Shown here: positions 52,319 to 60,606 of the stretch, in pieces | Position numbering within the stretch: the first letter of the stretch is position 1 | Layout: every line of letters starts with the position of its first letter | The notes under the pieces: generated by a model | Database searches by the model: none | Seen by the model: only the letters and a program-made list of their open reading frames with translations | What the model was told of the DNA's origin: nothing | DNA from: CAVUPF01 sp963777915 | GTDB taxonomy: Bacteria > Actinomycetota > Thermoleophilia > Solirubrobacterales > 70-9 | Direction: 5' to 3' | Length of the DNA: 64,000 nucleotides | Assembly (NCBI GenBank): GCA_963777915.1 | Contig: CAVZSH010000003.1 | Coordinates: 620,001-684,000, forward strand | Position numbers and translations under genes: made by a program

Positions 52319-53290
52319 ATGCCTTCGGTCTCCGGCTACACCCACACCCCCGGCCTGCACTGCGGCTCGACCGCCCTGCGCAACCTGCTCGCCTTCCACG
52401 GTGTGCAGATCAGCGAGGAGACGGCCTTCGGGCTGGGCGCCGGCGCCTGCTTTTACTACGTCGCCCTCGAGCAGGCCTCCCCCACCCGCTGGTTCAATGG
52501 CCGCACCGCCCGCCTCGAGGAGAGCTTCCGCGATCTCACCGGCACGGCGCTTCGGATGCGCACCTTCAAGGCCGGCGACGGCGAGGCCTGGGAGGCGGCA
52601 CGGGCCGAGGTCGACGCCGGCCGGCCGGTGCTCCTGCTCACCGATCTCTACCACCTCGACCACTACGGCAACTCCGCCCACTTCCCCGGCCACGCGGTCG
52701 TTCTCGCCGGCTATGACGGGCAGTTCGCCCAGCTCTCTGACACCGGCTTTGAGGAGCTGCAGGAGACTCGTCTAGAGAACCTCGACAAGGCCCGCCACAG
52801 TAGCCACCCCGCCTACCCGCTCCAGGGCCACATGTTCACCGTCTCCGACACGGTCGACCCCGAGCGGCTACGAGCCGCCATCCCCGCGGCGATCAAGCGT
52901 GCTGCCGAGGCGATGCTTGAGCCGACCTTCGGCGAGTTCGCCGGCCTGAGCGCCGTCAAGCGCCTCGCCGCCGAGGCCGGCTCCTGGCCCGAGGTCGCCG
53001 AGGACTGGCAATGGTGCGCGCGCTTCGGATACCAGGTCATCGAGCGCCGCGGCACCGGCGGCGGCGCCTTTCGCCTCATGTACTCGCGCTTCCTCGAAGA
53101 GGCCAGCCGGCCCGAGGCCCCGCTCGCCGCCGAGGCCGGCGCCCGCTGGACCGACCTCGCCAGCGCCCTGCACGCCGCCAGCGAGCGAGAGGACCCCGAT
53201 CCGGCCCTCTGGCGAGACATCGACGCCGCCGCCCACCGCGTCGCCGAGGCCGAGGAGCGCCTCTGGAGCGCCCTCGGCTCGAACAACTGA
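52319..53290 (+). CDS. BtrH-like protein (BtrH N-terminal domain, DUF4872)
   Basis: 323 residues. The N-terminus SGYTHTPGLHCGSTALRNLL has the Cys position of papain-like BtrH enzymes, and the His region is HFPGHAVVLAGYDG; the remainder (SDTGFEELQETRLENLDKAR onward) matches DUF4872. BtrH transfers an acyl group from a carrier protein to an aminoglycoside in butirosin synthesis; homologues in NRPS clusters act as acyltransferases or peptidases. Here no carrier protein or biosynthetic cluster is next to it, so the substrate is unknown. The ATG at 52319 is preferred; the longer frame is antisense to PAP2. Confidence 0.8.
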   Translation: MPSVSGYTHTPGLHCGSTALRNLLAFHGVQISEETAFGLGAGACFYYVALEQASPTRWFNGRTARLEESFRDLTGTALRMRTFKAGDGEAWEAARAEVDAGRPVLLLTDLYHLDHYGNSAHFPGHAVVLAGYDGQFAQLSDTGFEELQETRLENLDKARHSSHPAYPLQGHMFTVSDTVDPERLRAAIPAAIKRAAEAMLEPTFGEFAGLSAVKRLAAEAGSWPEVAEDWQWCARFGYQVIERRGTGGGAFRLMYSRFLEEASRPEAPLAAEAGARWTDLASALHAASEREDPDPALWRDIDAAAHRVAEAEERLWSALGSNN

Positions 53291-53299
53291 AGGCCGAGC

Positions 53300-54433
53300 T
53301 CAGCGGCCGAACCAGCGGGCGCGACGACTGGAGCCGAAATGATCCTTCTCGGCCACCAGAGCGGCGGATGGCTGCTGGAAGGTGCCGGTCGGCTTCGGCC
53401 CTGAGAGGAAATCGACGTCGACCCGGCCGACCCGGCCCGCGCCGAACTCGACGTAGCAGGAGCCGAGGCCGTCGTAGGCCTCCGGTCCCTCGCCGCCCCG
53501 CACGAGGGCGATCAGGGCCGCGGCGACGACGCGCGCTGCACCCTCGGCGAATACCCCGGCCTTCGGGACGCCGACGGTCGTAACGTCGCCGATCGCGTAC
53601 ACGCCCGGGATCCGCGTCTGCAGTGTCTTTGGGTCCACCGGCACGTAGCCGTCCACGGTCATGCCGCTCTCCACGACCACCTCAGGGGCGCGGTGCTTGG
53701 GGACGCCGAGGAAGAGGTCGTAGGGCATCTCGCTGCCGTCATCGAGCACCGCAACCCGGCGCGCCGGATCGAGTGAGCCGATCCGAGCCCCCGGCACGAA
53801 CTCGATATCGCGCTCGGCGAAAGCGCCGAGCAGAGCCTCGGAGGTCTCGGGCGAGGGTGGAACTGGGCTCGCGAGCGGGAGGACGAAGGAGATCTCGCAA
53901 TCGCCGCGGACACCCCGCGCCGAGAGGTAGTCGTGAAGCAGCAGCGCCGCCTCGCTCGGCGCCGGCGGGCACTTAAACGGCGCCCCACAGACGCCGATGA
54001 CCGCCCGCCCCCCGCTGAACGAAGGAAGCAGCTCGCCCAGTCGCGCGGCGCCGGCGATTGAGTAGAACTCGTTGCCGCCCTCGGCAAGCCCGGGCGTCGC
54101 ATCCATGTCGTAGTCGGCGCCAAGCGCCACCACCAGGACGTCGGCCTCGTGGACGCCGACGTCGGTGCTCGCCCGCCGCCCCTCGGGATCAATCGCCGTG
54201 ACCCTCTCCCGCAGGAAGCGCACCCCGGTCTTGACAAAGTCGCCGTAGGGCAACCGAACCGCCTTCGCCGTCGCTCGTCCGAACATCAGGTCGAGCTTCG
54301 AGAACCCGAAGACGAACGAGTCGCTCTTGTCGATCAGCGTCACCTCGACACCGTCGCCGAGTCCCTCCGACAACGAGGTAGCAAGCTCAAGCCCGCCAAA
54401 CCCAGCTCCCAGGACAAGGACCCGCGTCGTCAT
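53300..54433 (-). CDS. FAD-dependent pyridine nucleotide-disulphide family protein, SQR/NDH-2-like
   Basis: A 377-residue flavoprotein. The first dinucleotide fold is VLVLGAGFGGLELATSL, the second is around VIGVCGAPFKCPPAP, and the FAD-closing motif is GVYAIGDVTTVGVPKAGVFA. Cys residues in CGAPFKC align roughly with the redox Cys of sulphide:quinone oxidoreductases, and the C-terminus has the short hydrophobic/basic tail expected for membrane contact. It may oxidise sulphide or NADH with quinone; the two cannot be separated by eye. It is the last gene of the operon starting at 56530, with a 4-base overlap with the methyltransferase. Confidence 0.82.
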   Translation of the reverse strand: MTTRVLVLGAGFGGLELATSLSEGLGDGVEVTLIDKSDSFVFGFSKLDLMFGRATAKAVRLPYGDFVKTGVRFLRERVTAIDPEGRRASTDVGVHEADVLVVALGADYDMDATPGLAEGGNEFYSIAGAARLGELLPSFSGGRAVIGVCGAPFKCPPAPSEAALLLHDYLSARGVRGDCEISFVLPLASPVPPSPETSEALLGAFAERDIEFVPGARIGSLDPARRVAVLDDGSEMPYDLFLGVPKHRAPEVVVESGMTVDGYVPVDPKTLQTRIPGVYAIGDVTTVGVPKAGVFAEGAARVVAAALIALVRGGEGPEAYDGLGSCYVEFGAGRVGRVDVDFLSGPKPTGTFQQPSAALVAEKDHFGSSRRARWFGR

Positions 54434-55062
54434 CTGGGGGCGACCCTACCGTCAGCCCTCAAGAGGCGGGCAAAGTAGCCGAGCCGATTGCCGGAGCGCT
54501 CCTCGAAGGTGAGGCCCGCTCCCCCAGACCAGCGCTTGAGGCAAGCGAGGGTGGTGAAGTGCGGGTCGCCGAAGAGCTCGCCCACCACCAGCCGACCGCT
54601 GGGCTTGAGTACGCGGCGGATCTCGGCGAGGGCGGCGCGGGGGTCGGAGATCTCGCCGAGGACGGCGGTCAGAACGACGGCGTCCATCGAGGCGTCCCCG
54701 TAGGGGAGGGCCGTTGCGTCGCCCCGGGTCGGGAGGATGTTGTGCAGGCCGCGCTCGGCGGCGCGCCGCATGGTGTGGTCGAGGAACTGTTGCTGGAGGT
54801 CGAAGATCTCAACCTTGCCGGCGGCGCCTACCCACCCGGCCATCGCGAGGGTGTAGTAGCCGACACCGGGACCGATCTCAAGCAGCCGCTCTTCGGGCTG
54901 CGGGCGCAGGACCGAGCGCAGGCGGTCGCGAGTGATGATCGGGTGGGGGGCTTGGACCCAGAAGCGCTGGCCATAGGGACAGGCCGAAGGGTTCTTGCGC
55001 CACCACAGCGCCGCGCCGAGCGTCGCCGCGCCGGCGACCCAAAGCGTCGCGCGTGCCCGCAT
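54430..55062 (-). CDS. Class I SAM-dependent methyltransferase, membrane-anchored
   Basis: 210 residues. An N-terminal hydrophobic helix (TLWVAGAATLGAALWW) anchors a UbiE/Methyltransf_11-type domain. SAM motif I is LLEIGPGVGYYTLAMAG, motif II is in MDAVVLTAVLGEI, and post-motif RRVLKPSGRLVVGELFG is typical. The ATG at 55062 overlaps the stop of the upstream small gene (TGATG). Its end overlaps the SQR-like gene by ATGA. Quinone or lipid methylation would fit the anchor and the flavoprotein neighbour, but is inference. Confidence 0.85.
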   Translation of the reverse strand: MRARATLWVAGAATLGAALWWRKNPSACPYGQRFWVQAPHPIITRDRLRSVLRPQPEERLLEIGPGVGYYTLAMAGWVGAAGKVEIFDLQQQFLDHTMRRAAERGLHNILPTRGDATALPYGDASMDAVVLTAVLGEISDPRAALAEIRRVLKPSGRLVVGELFGDPHFTTLACLKRWSGGAGLTFEERSGNRLGYFARLLRADGRVAPR

Positions 55063-55283
55063 CAATCGTTGCGGCTGAAGCCGACCCGGTGGTCGGAGGA
55101 CTCGATGCGCAAGAAGGCGACCTTGCCGAGGTAGAGGGCGAGGACGCCGTCCTCGGTGTGAACATCGTGCCAGCCGCCCTTCTCAAGCTGCTTGCGGAGG
55201 TCCTTCAAGTCCGCGTCGGTGAGTCTGGCGGAGATCACCTGGCCTCCCTCGAAGCCGATCTCCACCCGCTGCGCGTCTGCCAT
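55062..55283 (-). CDS. Small hypothetical protein
   Basis: 73 residues, soluble, no family recognised. It begins MADAQRVEIGFEGGQVISAR, followed by LTDADLKDLRKQLEKGGWHD and a beta segment VLALYLGKVAFLRIESSDHR. The pattern suggests a compact alpha/beta domain. It is wedged between methylmalonyl-CoA epimerase and a methyltransferase, sharing bases with both stop codons, so it is surely translated in this operon. The function is not inferable. Confidence 0.75.
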   Translation of the reverse strand: MADAQRVEIGFEGGQVISARLTDADLKDLRKQLEKGGWHDVHTEDGVLALYLGKVAFLRIESSDHRVGFSRND

Positions 55284-55693
55284 CAGTGCCCTCCCGCCGG
55301 TTCGACGATCTCGGTCAGCACCCCGCCGCTGAAGCGCGGGTGCAGGAAAGCGACACGGCTGTCGCGGATGCCGGCGCGGGGCTCGGCGTCGATCGCCTCG
55401 ATCCCGGCGGCGAGCACCTGCGCCAGGGTCGCATCGATGTCCTCGACCGCATAGGCGACGTGGTGAAGGCCCGGACCCTTGCGGGCAAGGAACCTGCCGA
55501 CCGCGGTGTCGGGCCCGAGCGGCGCCAGCAGCTCGACGTGTCCCTCGCCGACGTCGAGCAGGACCGCCTCGACTCCCTGGGAGACAACCGTCTCGCGATG
55601 GGAGAGCCTCATCTCAAAGCTTTGCCCGTAGAGCGCGATCCCGGCGTCGATGTCCTCGACGGCGACGCCTATGTGGTCGATCCTTTCGAACAC
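55283..55693 (-). CDS. mce: Methylmalonyl-CoA epimerase
   Basis: A 136-residue VOC-fold metalloenzyme converting (S)- to (R)-methylmalonyl-CoA. It has the two beta-alpha-beta repeats: IDHIGVAVEDIDAGIALYG with the first metal His, and GPGLHHVAYAVEDIDATLAQ with the second; VELLAPLG and VLTEIVEP give the Glu ligands. It completes the propionyl-CoA route with the carboxylase beta subunit (21.2-22.8 kb) and mutase (23.1-24.8 kb), yet lies some 30 kb away in a different operon. Its stop overlaps the start of the 73-residue gene by one base. Confidence 0.93.
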   Translation of the reverse strand: MFERIDHIGVAVEDIDAGIALYGQSFEMRLSHRETVVSQGVEAVLLDVGEGHVELLAPLGPDTAVGRFLARKGPGLHHVAYAVEDIDATLAQVLAAGIEAIDAEPRAGIRDSRVAFLHPRFSGGVLTEIVEPAGGH

Positions 55694-55702
55694 GGCGCCA
55701 GT

Positions 55703-56530
55703 CTACGCGGCCGGAGCGGGCTCGCCGCCGGTGCCCGCAGCCTGCTCGACGCGAAGGATCTCGGCCAGCGCCGCGACCCCAACCTCAAGCTGCTCGGCGC
55801 TCGGCTCCTTGGTCGCCAGCAGGCGCTGAATCTCGCGCCCCGGCGTGTGGAAGGCGCGCGCAGCGGCGGTGTCGTGGTGGCGATCGCTCCAGGCGAACAT
55901 CTCGACGGCGAGCGAGGCGCCGCCCAGTCCGACCCCGGCCCGGGCAAGCGGGCCAGGGCTCTCGACCAGGCGCTCCAGCAGCACCGTGCCGCCCGCCGAG
56001 AGCAGCATCATCGGGGCGATCAGGTTGGAGCCGCAGCGGTCATGCTCCTTGGGCACGCCGGCCGGGTCCTCGACTCCCTGCTCATAGGCGGCGATCGCCT
56101 TGTGCTCGACGCCGTGGTAGGCGGCGAGATCGCGGTCCATCAGGGCGACGACGGCGGGCAGCGCGCCGATCGCCTGCACGACACCCTCGCGCAGCGCCGA
56201 GGAGGCGAGCCGCTTGCGCACCAGCGCCGTGGCTAGCAGCGTCGCGCCGACCGTGGCTAGAACCCGCCAGTTCTCGAACGGCAGCCGCGTGGCGGACAGG
56301 CGGCGGCGTACCAACGGCAGTACCACCATCGCCTCGGCTAGTTTCAGCGGCCCCCGCACCCCCGGTACCCGCGCCGCAAGCTTCGGCGCGAGCGTCGGCT
56401 TGGGCTCCGAAGCGACCCGGATCTCACCGTGACGGTCGCGGACAGCGGCCGCCCAGTGGGTCGGGCCGTGGATCAGCAGGCCGTTGCGAAGGGCCATCCC
56501 GCCGAGGCGAAGGGGCTGCTCGGAGCTCAC
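55703..56530 (-). CDS. DUF1385 membrane protein
   Basis: A 275-residue DUF1385-like protein. The family N-terminus appears as RLGGMALRNGLLIHGP, followed by two hydrophobic regions (VLATVGATLLATALV and VVQAIGALPAVVALM), the conserved AAYHGVEHKAIAAYEQG, and CGSNLIAPMMLLSAGG. The His/Glu of HGVEHK suggest metal binding. The function of the family is not known to me; other members are short integral membrane proteins. GTG at 56530 is chosen because the upstream frame runs through two strong hairpins. It heads the operon that contains mce. Confidence 0.82.
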   Translation of the reverse strand: MSSEQPLRLGGMALRNGLLIHGPTHWAAAVRDRHGEIRVASEPKPTLAPKLAARVPGVRGPLKLAEAMVVLPLVRRRLSATRLPFENWRVLATVGATLLATALVRKRLASSALREGVVQAIGALPAVVALMDRDLAAYHGVEHKAIAAYEQGVEDPAGVPKEHDRCGSNLIAPMMLLSAGGTVLLERLVESPGPLARAGVGLGGASLAVEMFAWSDRHHDTAAARAFHTPGREIQRLLATKEPSAEQLEVGVAALAEILRVEQAAGTGGEPAPAA

Positions 56531-56570
56531 CGCCCCACCATAGACGCCCCGGCTCGCGGGGTAGCAATGG

Positions 56571-56605
56571 GTCGGCGGCCGCGTCCCACCGGCGCGGCCG
56601 CCGAC
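56571..56605. terminator. Perfect 13-bp GC hairpin
   Basis: GTCGGCGGCCGCG (56571-56583) and CGCGGCCGCCGAC (56593-56605) pair perfectly around a 9-base loop. It lies between the rarA stop and the DUF1385 start on the minus strand, so it probably terminates rarA or protects its 3' end. There is no U-tract. Confidence 0.6.
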
Positions 56606-56625
56606 ACCCCTCCCTGTGAAGAGTT

Positions 56626-56658
56626 CGGCCGGAGGCCCCCAGTCCAGGCCTCCGGCCG
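56626..56658. terminator. Perfect 12-bp GC hairpin
   Basis: CGGCCGGAGGCC (56626-56637) and GGCCTCCGGCCG (56647-56658) pair around a 9-base loop. It stands 20 bases from the previous hairpin; the two form a tandem pair downstream of rarA. Confidence 0.6.
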
Positions 56659-56734
56659 GTGTGTCGGCTCTCCCTGGCTCTAGCTTGGAAAGCCAACCTT
56701 GAAACACTGGCGCCCTCGCGAAGTTGCGCCGCGA

Positions 56735-58069
56735 TCACAGCTTGCGAAATCTTTCTCGCAACTGCTCCAGCCGGCGGCCCAGCTCGGCCTCAAAACCACG
56801 GTCGGTGGGAGCGTAGAAGCGGCGGTCCTCGAGGCCCCGCGGGAGCAGCGGCTGGTCGCTCACCCCGCCGGGCTCCTCGTGGGCGTAGCGGTAGCCGCTG
56901 CCGCGGCCGAGCTTCTCGGCACCGGGGTAGTGGGCGTCGCGGAGGTAGTCCGGCGGTGTCTTGGCCCCGTTCTCGCGAACCTCGGCGCGAGCGGCGGCGA
57001 GACCCTTGTAAGAGGCATTCGACTTCGGCGCCAGCGCCAAGTATGCGGCGGCCTGGGCCAGGTTCAGCGCACACTCGGGCAGACCTACCCGATCGACTGC
57101 GCGCGCTGCCGCGTCTGCCAGCAGCAGCGCTTGCGGATCGGCGTTGCCGACGTCCTCGGAGGCGAGGATGACCATGCGTCGTGCGATGAAGCGCGGGTCC
57201 TCCCCACCCTCCAGCATCACCGCCAGGTAGTAGAGCGAAGCATCGACGTCGGAGCCCCGGGTCGCCTTGATCCAGGCAGAGATAAAGTCGTAGTGGCGGT
57301 CGCCGTCGCGATCGTAGTCAAGCGCCTTACGTTGCAGCGCATCCTCGATTGCGGCCACGTCGACCGCCCCGCCCTGAGCCCTCTCAACTGCCCGCTCAAG
57401 CGCCGAGAGCGCAACCCGAGCATCCCCGCCGCAGCGCTGCGCCAACATCTCCAGCGCGGGATCGGAGACCGGCGGCGGGTCGGCGAGCCCGCGCTCGGGA
57501 TCGCCCAGCGCCCTCCGCAGCAGCGCCCCCACCTGCTCGGGCTCCAGCGGCCGCAGTTCATACACCTGACAGCGAGACAGCAGCGCCGAGTTGACCTCGA
57601 AGTAGGGGTTCTCGGTAGTCGCCCCGATCAGCGTCAGCAGCCCCTCCTCCACAGCGGGCAGCAGGGCGTCCTGTTGGGCCTTGTTGAACCGATGGATCTC
57701 ATCCAAGAAGAGCACGGTCGGGCGCCCCATGGCCACCCGCCGCTCCCGGGCCCGCTCGATCACAGCCCGAATCTCAGCCCGCCCGGCATTGACGGCCGAC
57801 TCCTCCTCAAAGGCCCCCTCAGCCCCCGCCGCCGCGATCCGGGCCAAAGTCGTCTTCCCCGATCCCGGCGGCCCGTAGAGGATCGCGCTGTGGGGATGCC
57901 CACTCTCGATCGCCGTCCGCAGAGCCGACCCACTCCCGACGATCTGCGTCTGCCCCACCAGCTCCTCGAGGCTTCGCGGCCGCATCCGCACGGCCAAAGG
58001 AGCATTCGGCTCCGCCACATCCCGCAGGCGCGAGCCGACCTCGCCGTTATCGAACAGCCGATCTTCCAT
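56735..58069 (-). CDS. rarA: Replication-associated recombination protein A (RarA/MgsA AAA+ ATPase)
   Basis: A 444-residue clamp-loader-like AAA+ ATPase acting at stalled replication forks. It begins MEDRLFDNGEVGSRLRDVAE, then PLAVRMRPRSLEELVGQ. Walker A is YGPPGSGKTTLARI, Walker B FLDEIHRFNKAQQD, sensor 1 GATTENPYFEVN, and the Arg finger SRCQVYEL. The C-terminal MgsA domain has RHYDFISAWIKATRGSDVDA, DPRFIARRMVILASEDVGNA and PKSNASYKG. The ATG at 58069 is preferred over the longer frame. It is divergent from an aldehyde dehydrogenase. Confidence 0.95.
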   Translation of the reverse strand: MEDRLFDNGEVGSRLRDVAEPNAPLAVRMRPRSLEELVGQTQIVGSGSALRTAIESGHPHSAILYGPPGSGKTTLARIAAAGAEGAFEEESAVNAGRAEIRAVIERARERRVAMGRPTVLFLDEIHRFNKAQQDALLPAVEEGLLTLIGATTENPYFEVNSALLSRCQVYELRPLEPEQVGALLRRALGDPERGLADPPPVSDPALEMLAQRCGGDARVALSALERAVERAQGGAVDVAAIEDALQRKALDYDRDGDRHYDFISAWIKATRGSDVDASLYYLAVMLEGGEDPRFIARRMVILASEDVGNADPQALLLADAAARAVDRVGLPECALNLAQAAAYLALAPKSNASYKGLAAARAEVRENGAKTPPDYLRDAHYPGAEKLGRGSGYRYAHEEPGGVSDQPLLPRGLEDRRFYAPTDRGFEAELGRRLEQLRERFRKL

Positions 58070-58138
58070 CGCGGCTGAGTATGACCGCCGGATCTGCGCA
58101 TTCCACGGCCATAGGAATCCAGCGCCTAGACTGACCTC

Positions 58139-59734
58139 ATGGACACCGCAACGCAGAGCCCACCGATCCAGTCCACCCTCGAGTCCTTCAACCCGGCCAC
58201 CGCAGAGCTGGTCGGCTCCGTGGCCACGATCGGCCCTGATGAGGTCCAAGCGGTCGTCGACGATGTGGCCCGCATCCAACCGGCATGGGCCGAGCTAGGC
58301 CTCGTCGACCGCGCCCGCTACATGCGCCGCACCGCCGACGCTCTCCTCGATGAGATAGACGAGATCGCCGACCTGCTCGTCGCCGAGCAGGGTAAGCCCC
58401 GCACCGAGGCCTACACGATGGAGCTGCTGCCCACCGTCGACGCCCTGCACTGGTGCGCCAAGGCAGGTCCGAAGATCCTCACCGAGGAGAGGGTGCGGAT
58501 GACCCAGGCCTTCACGCTGAGCAAGAAAGGCCGCTTTACCTACGAGCCGATCGGGGTGGTCGGGGTTATCGCGCCCTGGAACTACCCCTGGTCGATCCCC
58601 TTCGGCGAGGTCGCGATCGCCTTGATGGCCGGCAACGGCGTGGTCCTAAAGCCGGCAAGCCTCACCCCCCTGCTGGGCGAGGCGATCCGCCGCGTATTCG
58701 AGAAGGGAGGCCTACCCGAGGGCCTGGTCCGGGTCGTCCACGGCGGTGGCGCGGTCGGCGACGCACTGGCTCGCTCGGGCGTCGGCAAGGTCTTCTTCAC
58801 CGGCTCGGTCGAGGTCGGCCGCAAGGTCGGCGAGGTCTGCGCTCAACGGTTGAAGGGCTCGGTGCTTGAGCTGGGCGGCAAGGACCCGATGATCGTCTGC
58901 GCCGACGCCGACCTCGACAACGCGATCTCCGGGGCGCTGTGGGGCGGCTTCGCCAACGCGGGGCAGACCTGCTCGGGGATCGAGCGCGTCTACGTGGCGC
59001 GCGAGGTCGCCGAGCGCTTCGTCGACGGCGTCTCCCGCGGCGCTCAGGAGCTGCGCCTCGGCAACCCCACCGAGTGGGAGACGGAGATCGGCCCGATGAC
59101 CTCCGAGAGCCAGTACGAGATCGTCGTCGAGTTGGTCGAGGATGCCCTCGCCGCCGGCGCGACCAAGCTCTGCGGCGGACCGACCGAGGTCCCGGGCCTC
59201 ACCGGCAAGTTCGTCGCCCCAACCGTGCTCACCGGCGTTACCCATCAGATGCGGATCATGCAAGAGGAGATCTTCGGCCCGGTGCTGCCAATCGTCGTCG
59301 TCGACTCAGAGCAGGAGGCGATCGACCTCGCCAACGACTCCGAGTTCGGCCTCGGCGCCTCGGTCTGGACCAAGGACCGCCAGAAGGGCGCGCGGATCGC
59401 ACGGCGGATTCAGTCGGGAATGGTCTGGGTCAACGACCACTCCTTCAGCCACGGCGCCTGCCAGTGCTCCTGGGGCGGAGTCAAGAACTCCGGAGTCGGC
59501 CGCTCGCACTCCAAATTCGGCTTCTATGAGTGCGTCAACATCAAGATGAACGCCTGGGAGCCGGGCCTCACTCGTGACTTCTGGTGGCACCCCTACGACC
59601 GCACCCTCGGCGAAGCGGTCCGCGCTTCGGCGAAGCTCCTCTACGGCAAGGGCGCGATGCGCACCCAGGCGCTGCGCGAGGGCAGTGGGCCTTTGCTGCG
59701 GGTCGGTGCCCGCACCCTTCGCAAGCGGCGCTGA
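58139..59734 (+). CDS. Aldehyde dehydrogenase family protein, long-chain-like
   Basis: 531 residues, about 45 longer than a standard aldehyde dehydrogenase at the C-terminus. Cofactor and catalytic motifs: IAPWNYPWSIPFGEVAIALM, VFFTGSVEVGRKVG, Glu in VLELGGKDPMIV (about 243) and Cys in NAGQTCSGIERVYV (about 277). The extension (REGSGPLLRVGARTLRKRR) is basic, as in membrane-associated fatty-aldehyde dehydrogenases, so a lipid aldehyde substrate is possible. VNDHSFSHGACQCSWGGVKN closes the substrate tunnel. It is divergent from rarA and followed by a hairpin. Confidence 0.9.
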   Translation: MDTATQSPPIQSTLESFNPATAELVGSVATIGPDEVQAVVDDVARIQPAWAELGLVDRARYMRRTADALLDEIDEIADLLVAEQGKPRTEAYTMELLPTVDALHWCAKAGPKILTEERVRMTQAFTLSKKGRFTYEPIGVVGVIAPWNYPWSIPFGEVAIALMAGNGVVLKPASLTPLLGEAIRRVFEKGGLPEGLVRVVHGGGAVGDALARSGVGKVFFTGSVEVGRKVGEVCAQRLKGSVLELGGKDPMIVCADADLDNAISGALWGGFANAGQTCSGIERVYVAREVAERFVDGVSRGAQELRLGNPTEWETEIGPMTSESQYEIVVELVEDALAAGATKLCGGPTEVPGLTGKFVAPTVLTGVTHQMRIMQEEIFGPVLPIVVVDSEQEAIDLANDSEFGLGASVWTKDRQKGARIARRIQSGMVWVNDHSFSHGACQCSWGGVKNSGVGRSHSKFGFYECVNIKMNAWEPGLTRDFWWHPYDRTLGEAVRASAKLLYGKGAMRTQALREGSGPLLRVGARTLRKRR

Positions 59735-59775
59735 GCCTCGCGGCGAGCGTCGCGCCTCGCATTCGGCCGCCCCAG

Positions 59776-59799
59776 CGCGATCATCCGCCGCTGATCGCG
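59776..59799. terminator. 8-bp hairpin after the aldehyde dehydrogenase
   Basis: CGCGATCA (59776-59783) and TGATCGCG (59792-59799) flank an 8-base loop, 41 bases after the gene's stop. It is a modest stem without a U-tract and a possible terminator before the ccm operon. Confidence 0.35.
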
Positions 59800-59877
59800 T
59801 TCCTCGATGAGGAGCTCGCCTTGCGCCCCCGGCCGATGCCCGGCCGCGGCAGACCAGACGGTTCACAATCCCCCGAC

Positions 59878-60606
59878 ATGGACCCGAGAAAGGCAAGCGG
59901 GAAGGCCGGCCTGGCGGTCGCCGCGCTGCGACGCGACTACGGTGAGCGAACCGCTCTGGACGGGGTCGGCTTTGAGCTGGAGAGCGGCCGCTCGCTGGTC
60001 GTGCTCGGCCCCAACGGCTCGGGTAAGACGACCCTGCTTCGCATCCTCGCGACGCTTTTGCGCCCGAGCGGCGGTGAGGTGCGGGTACTGGGCTGCGCGC
60101 TGCCTGGCGAGGCCTGGAAGCTGCGCGGGCGGGTCGGCTACCTCGGCCACGAGCCGCTGCTCTACCGTGACCTGAGCGGACGGGAGAACCTGCGCTTCCA
60201 CGCCCGGCTGCACGGGATCGAGCGCGAGGCGGCGGAGGCGCGAATCGGCGAGCTGCTCGCCGCGGTCGGGATGCAGCGGCGCGCCGACGGGCGGGTTGCA
60301 GAGCTTTCGGCCGGGATGCGCCAGCGGCTCGCCGTCTGCCGTTGCGTCTTGCATGAGCCGGCGCTGCTGCTGCTCGATGAGCCCGAGTCCAACCTTGACG
60401 TCGAGGGGCGCGAGCTGGCCCGCGCCCTGATCGGGCCGGGTGAAGGTCGCACCCGGGTGCTCGTCACCCACGACCCCGAGCGGACTCTTCCGGACGCCGA
60501 CCGGGCGCTCCTCCTCGGCCACGGGGGGCACGCTGTTCGCGAGTGCGCCGCGGCTGACCTCGACCTCAGCGACGCCCGCCTCGCCAGCGCGGGGGCGACC
60601 CGATGA
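59878..60606 (+). CDS. ccmA: Haem exporter ABC ATP-binding protein CcmA
   Basis: 242 residues, the ATPase of the CcmABCD complex that releases haem-loaded CcmE during cytochrome c maturation. Walker A is LGPNGSGKTTLLRILATL, the signature loop AELSAGMRQRLAVCR, Walker B LLLLDEPESNLD, and the switch His is in LVTHDPERT. YLGHEPLLYRDLSGRENLRF is characteristic of CcmA. The ATG at 59878 is chosen; the longer frame runs back into the aldehyde dehydrogenase. It overlaps ccmB by ATGA. Confidence 0.9.
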   Translation: MDPRKASGKAGLAVAALRRDYGERTALDGVGFELESGRSLVVLGPNGSGKTTLLRILATLLRPSGGEVRVLGCALPGEAWKLRGRVGYLGHEPLLYRDLSGRENLRFHARLHGIEREAAEARIGELLAAVGMQRRADGRVAELSAGMRQRLAVCRCVLHEPALLLLDEPESNLDVEGRELARALIGPGEGRTRVLVTHDPERTLPDADRALLLGHGGHAVRECAAADLDLSDARLASAGATR

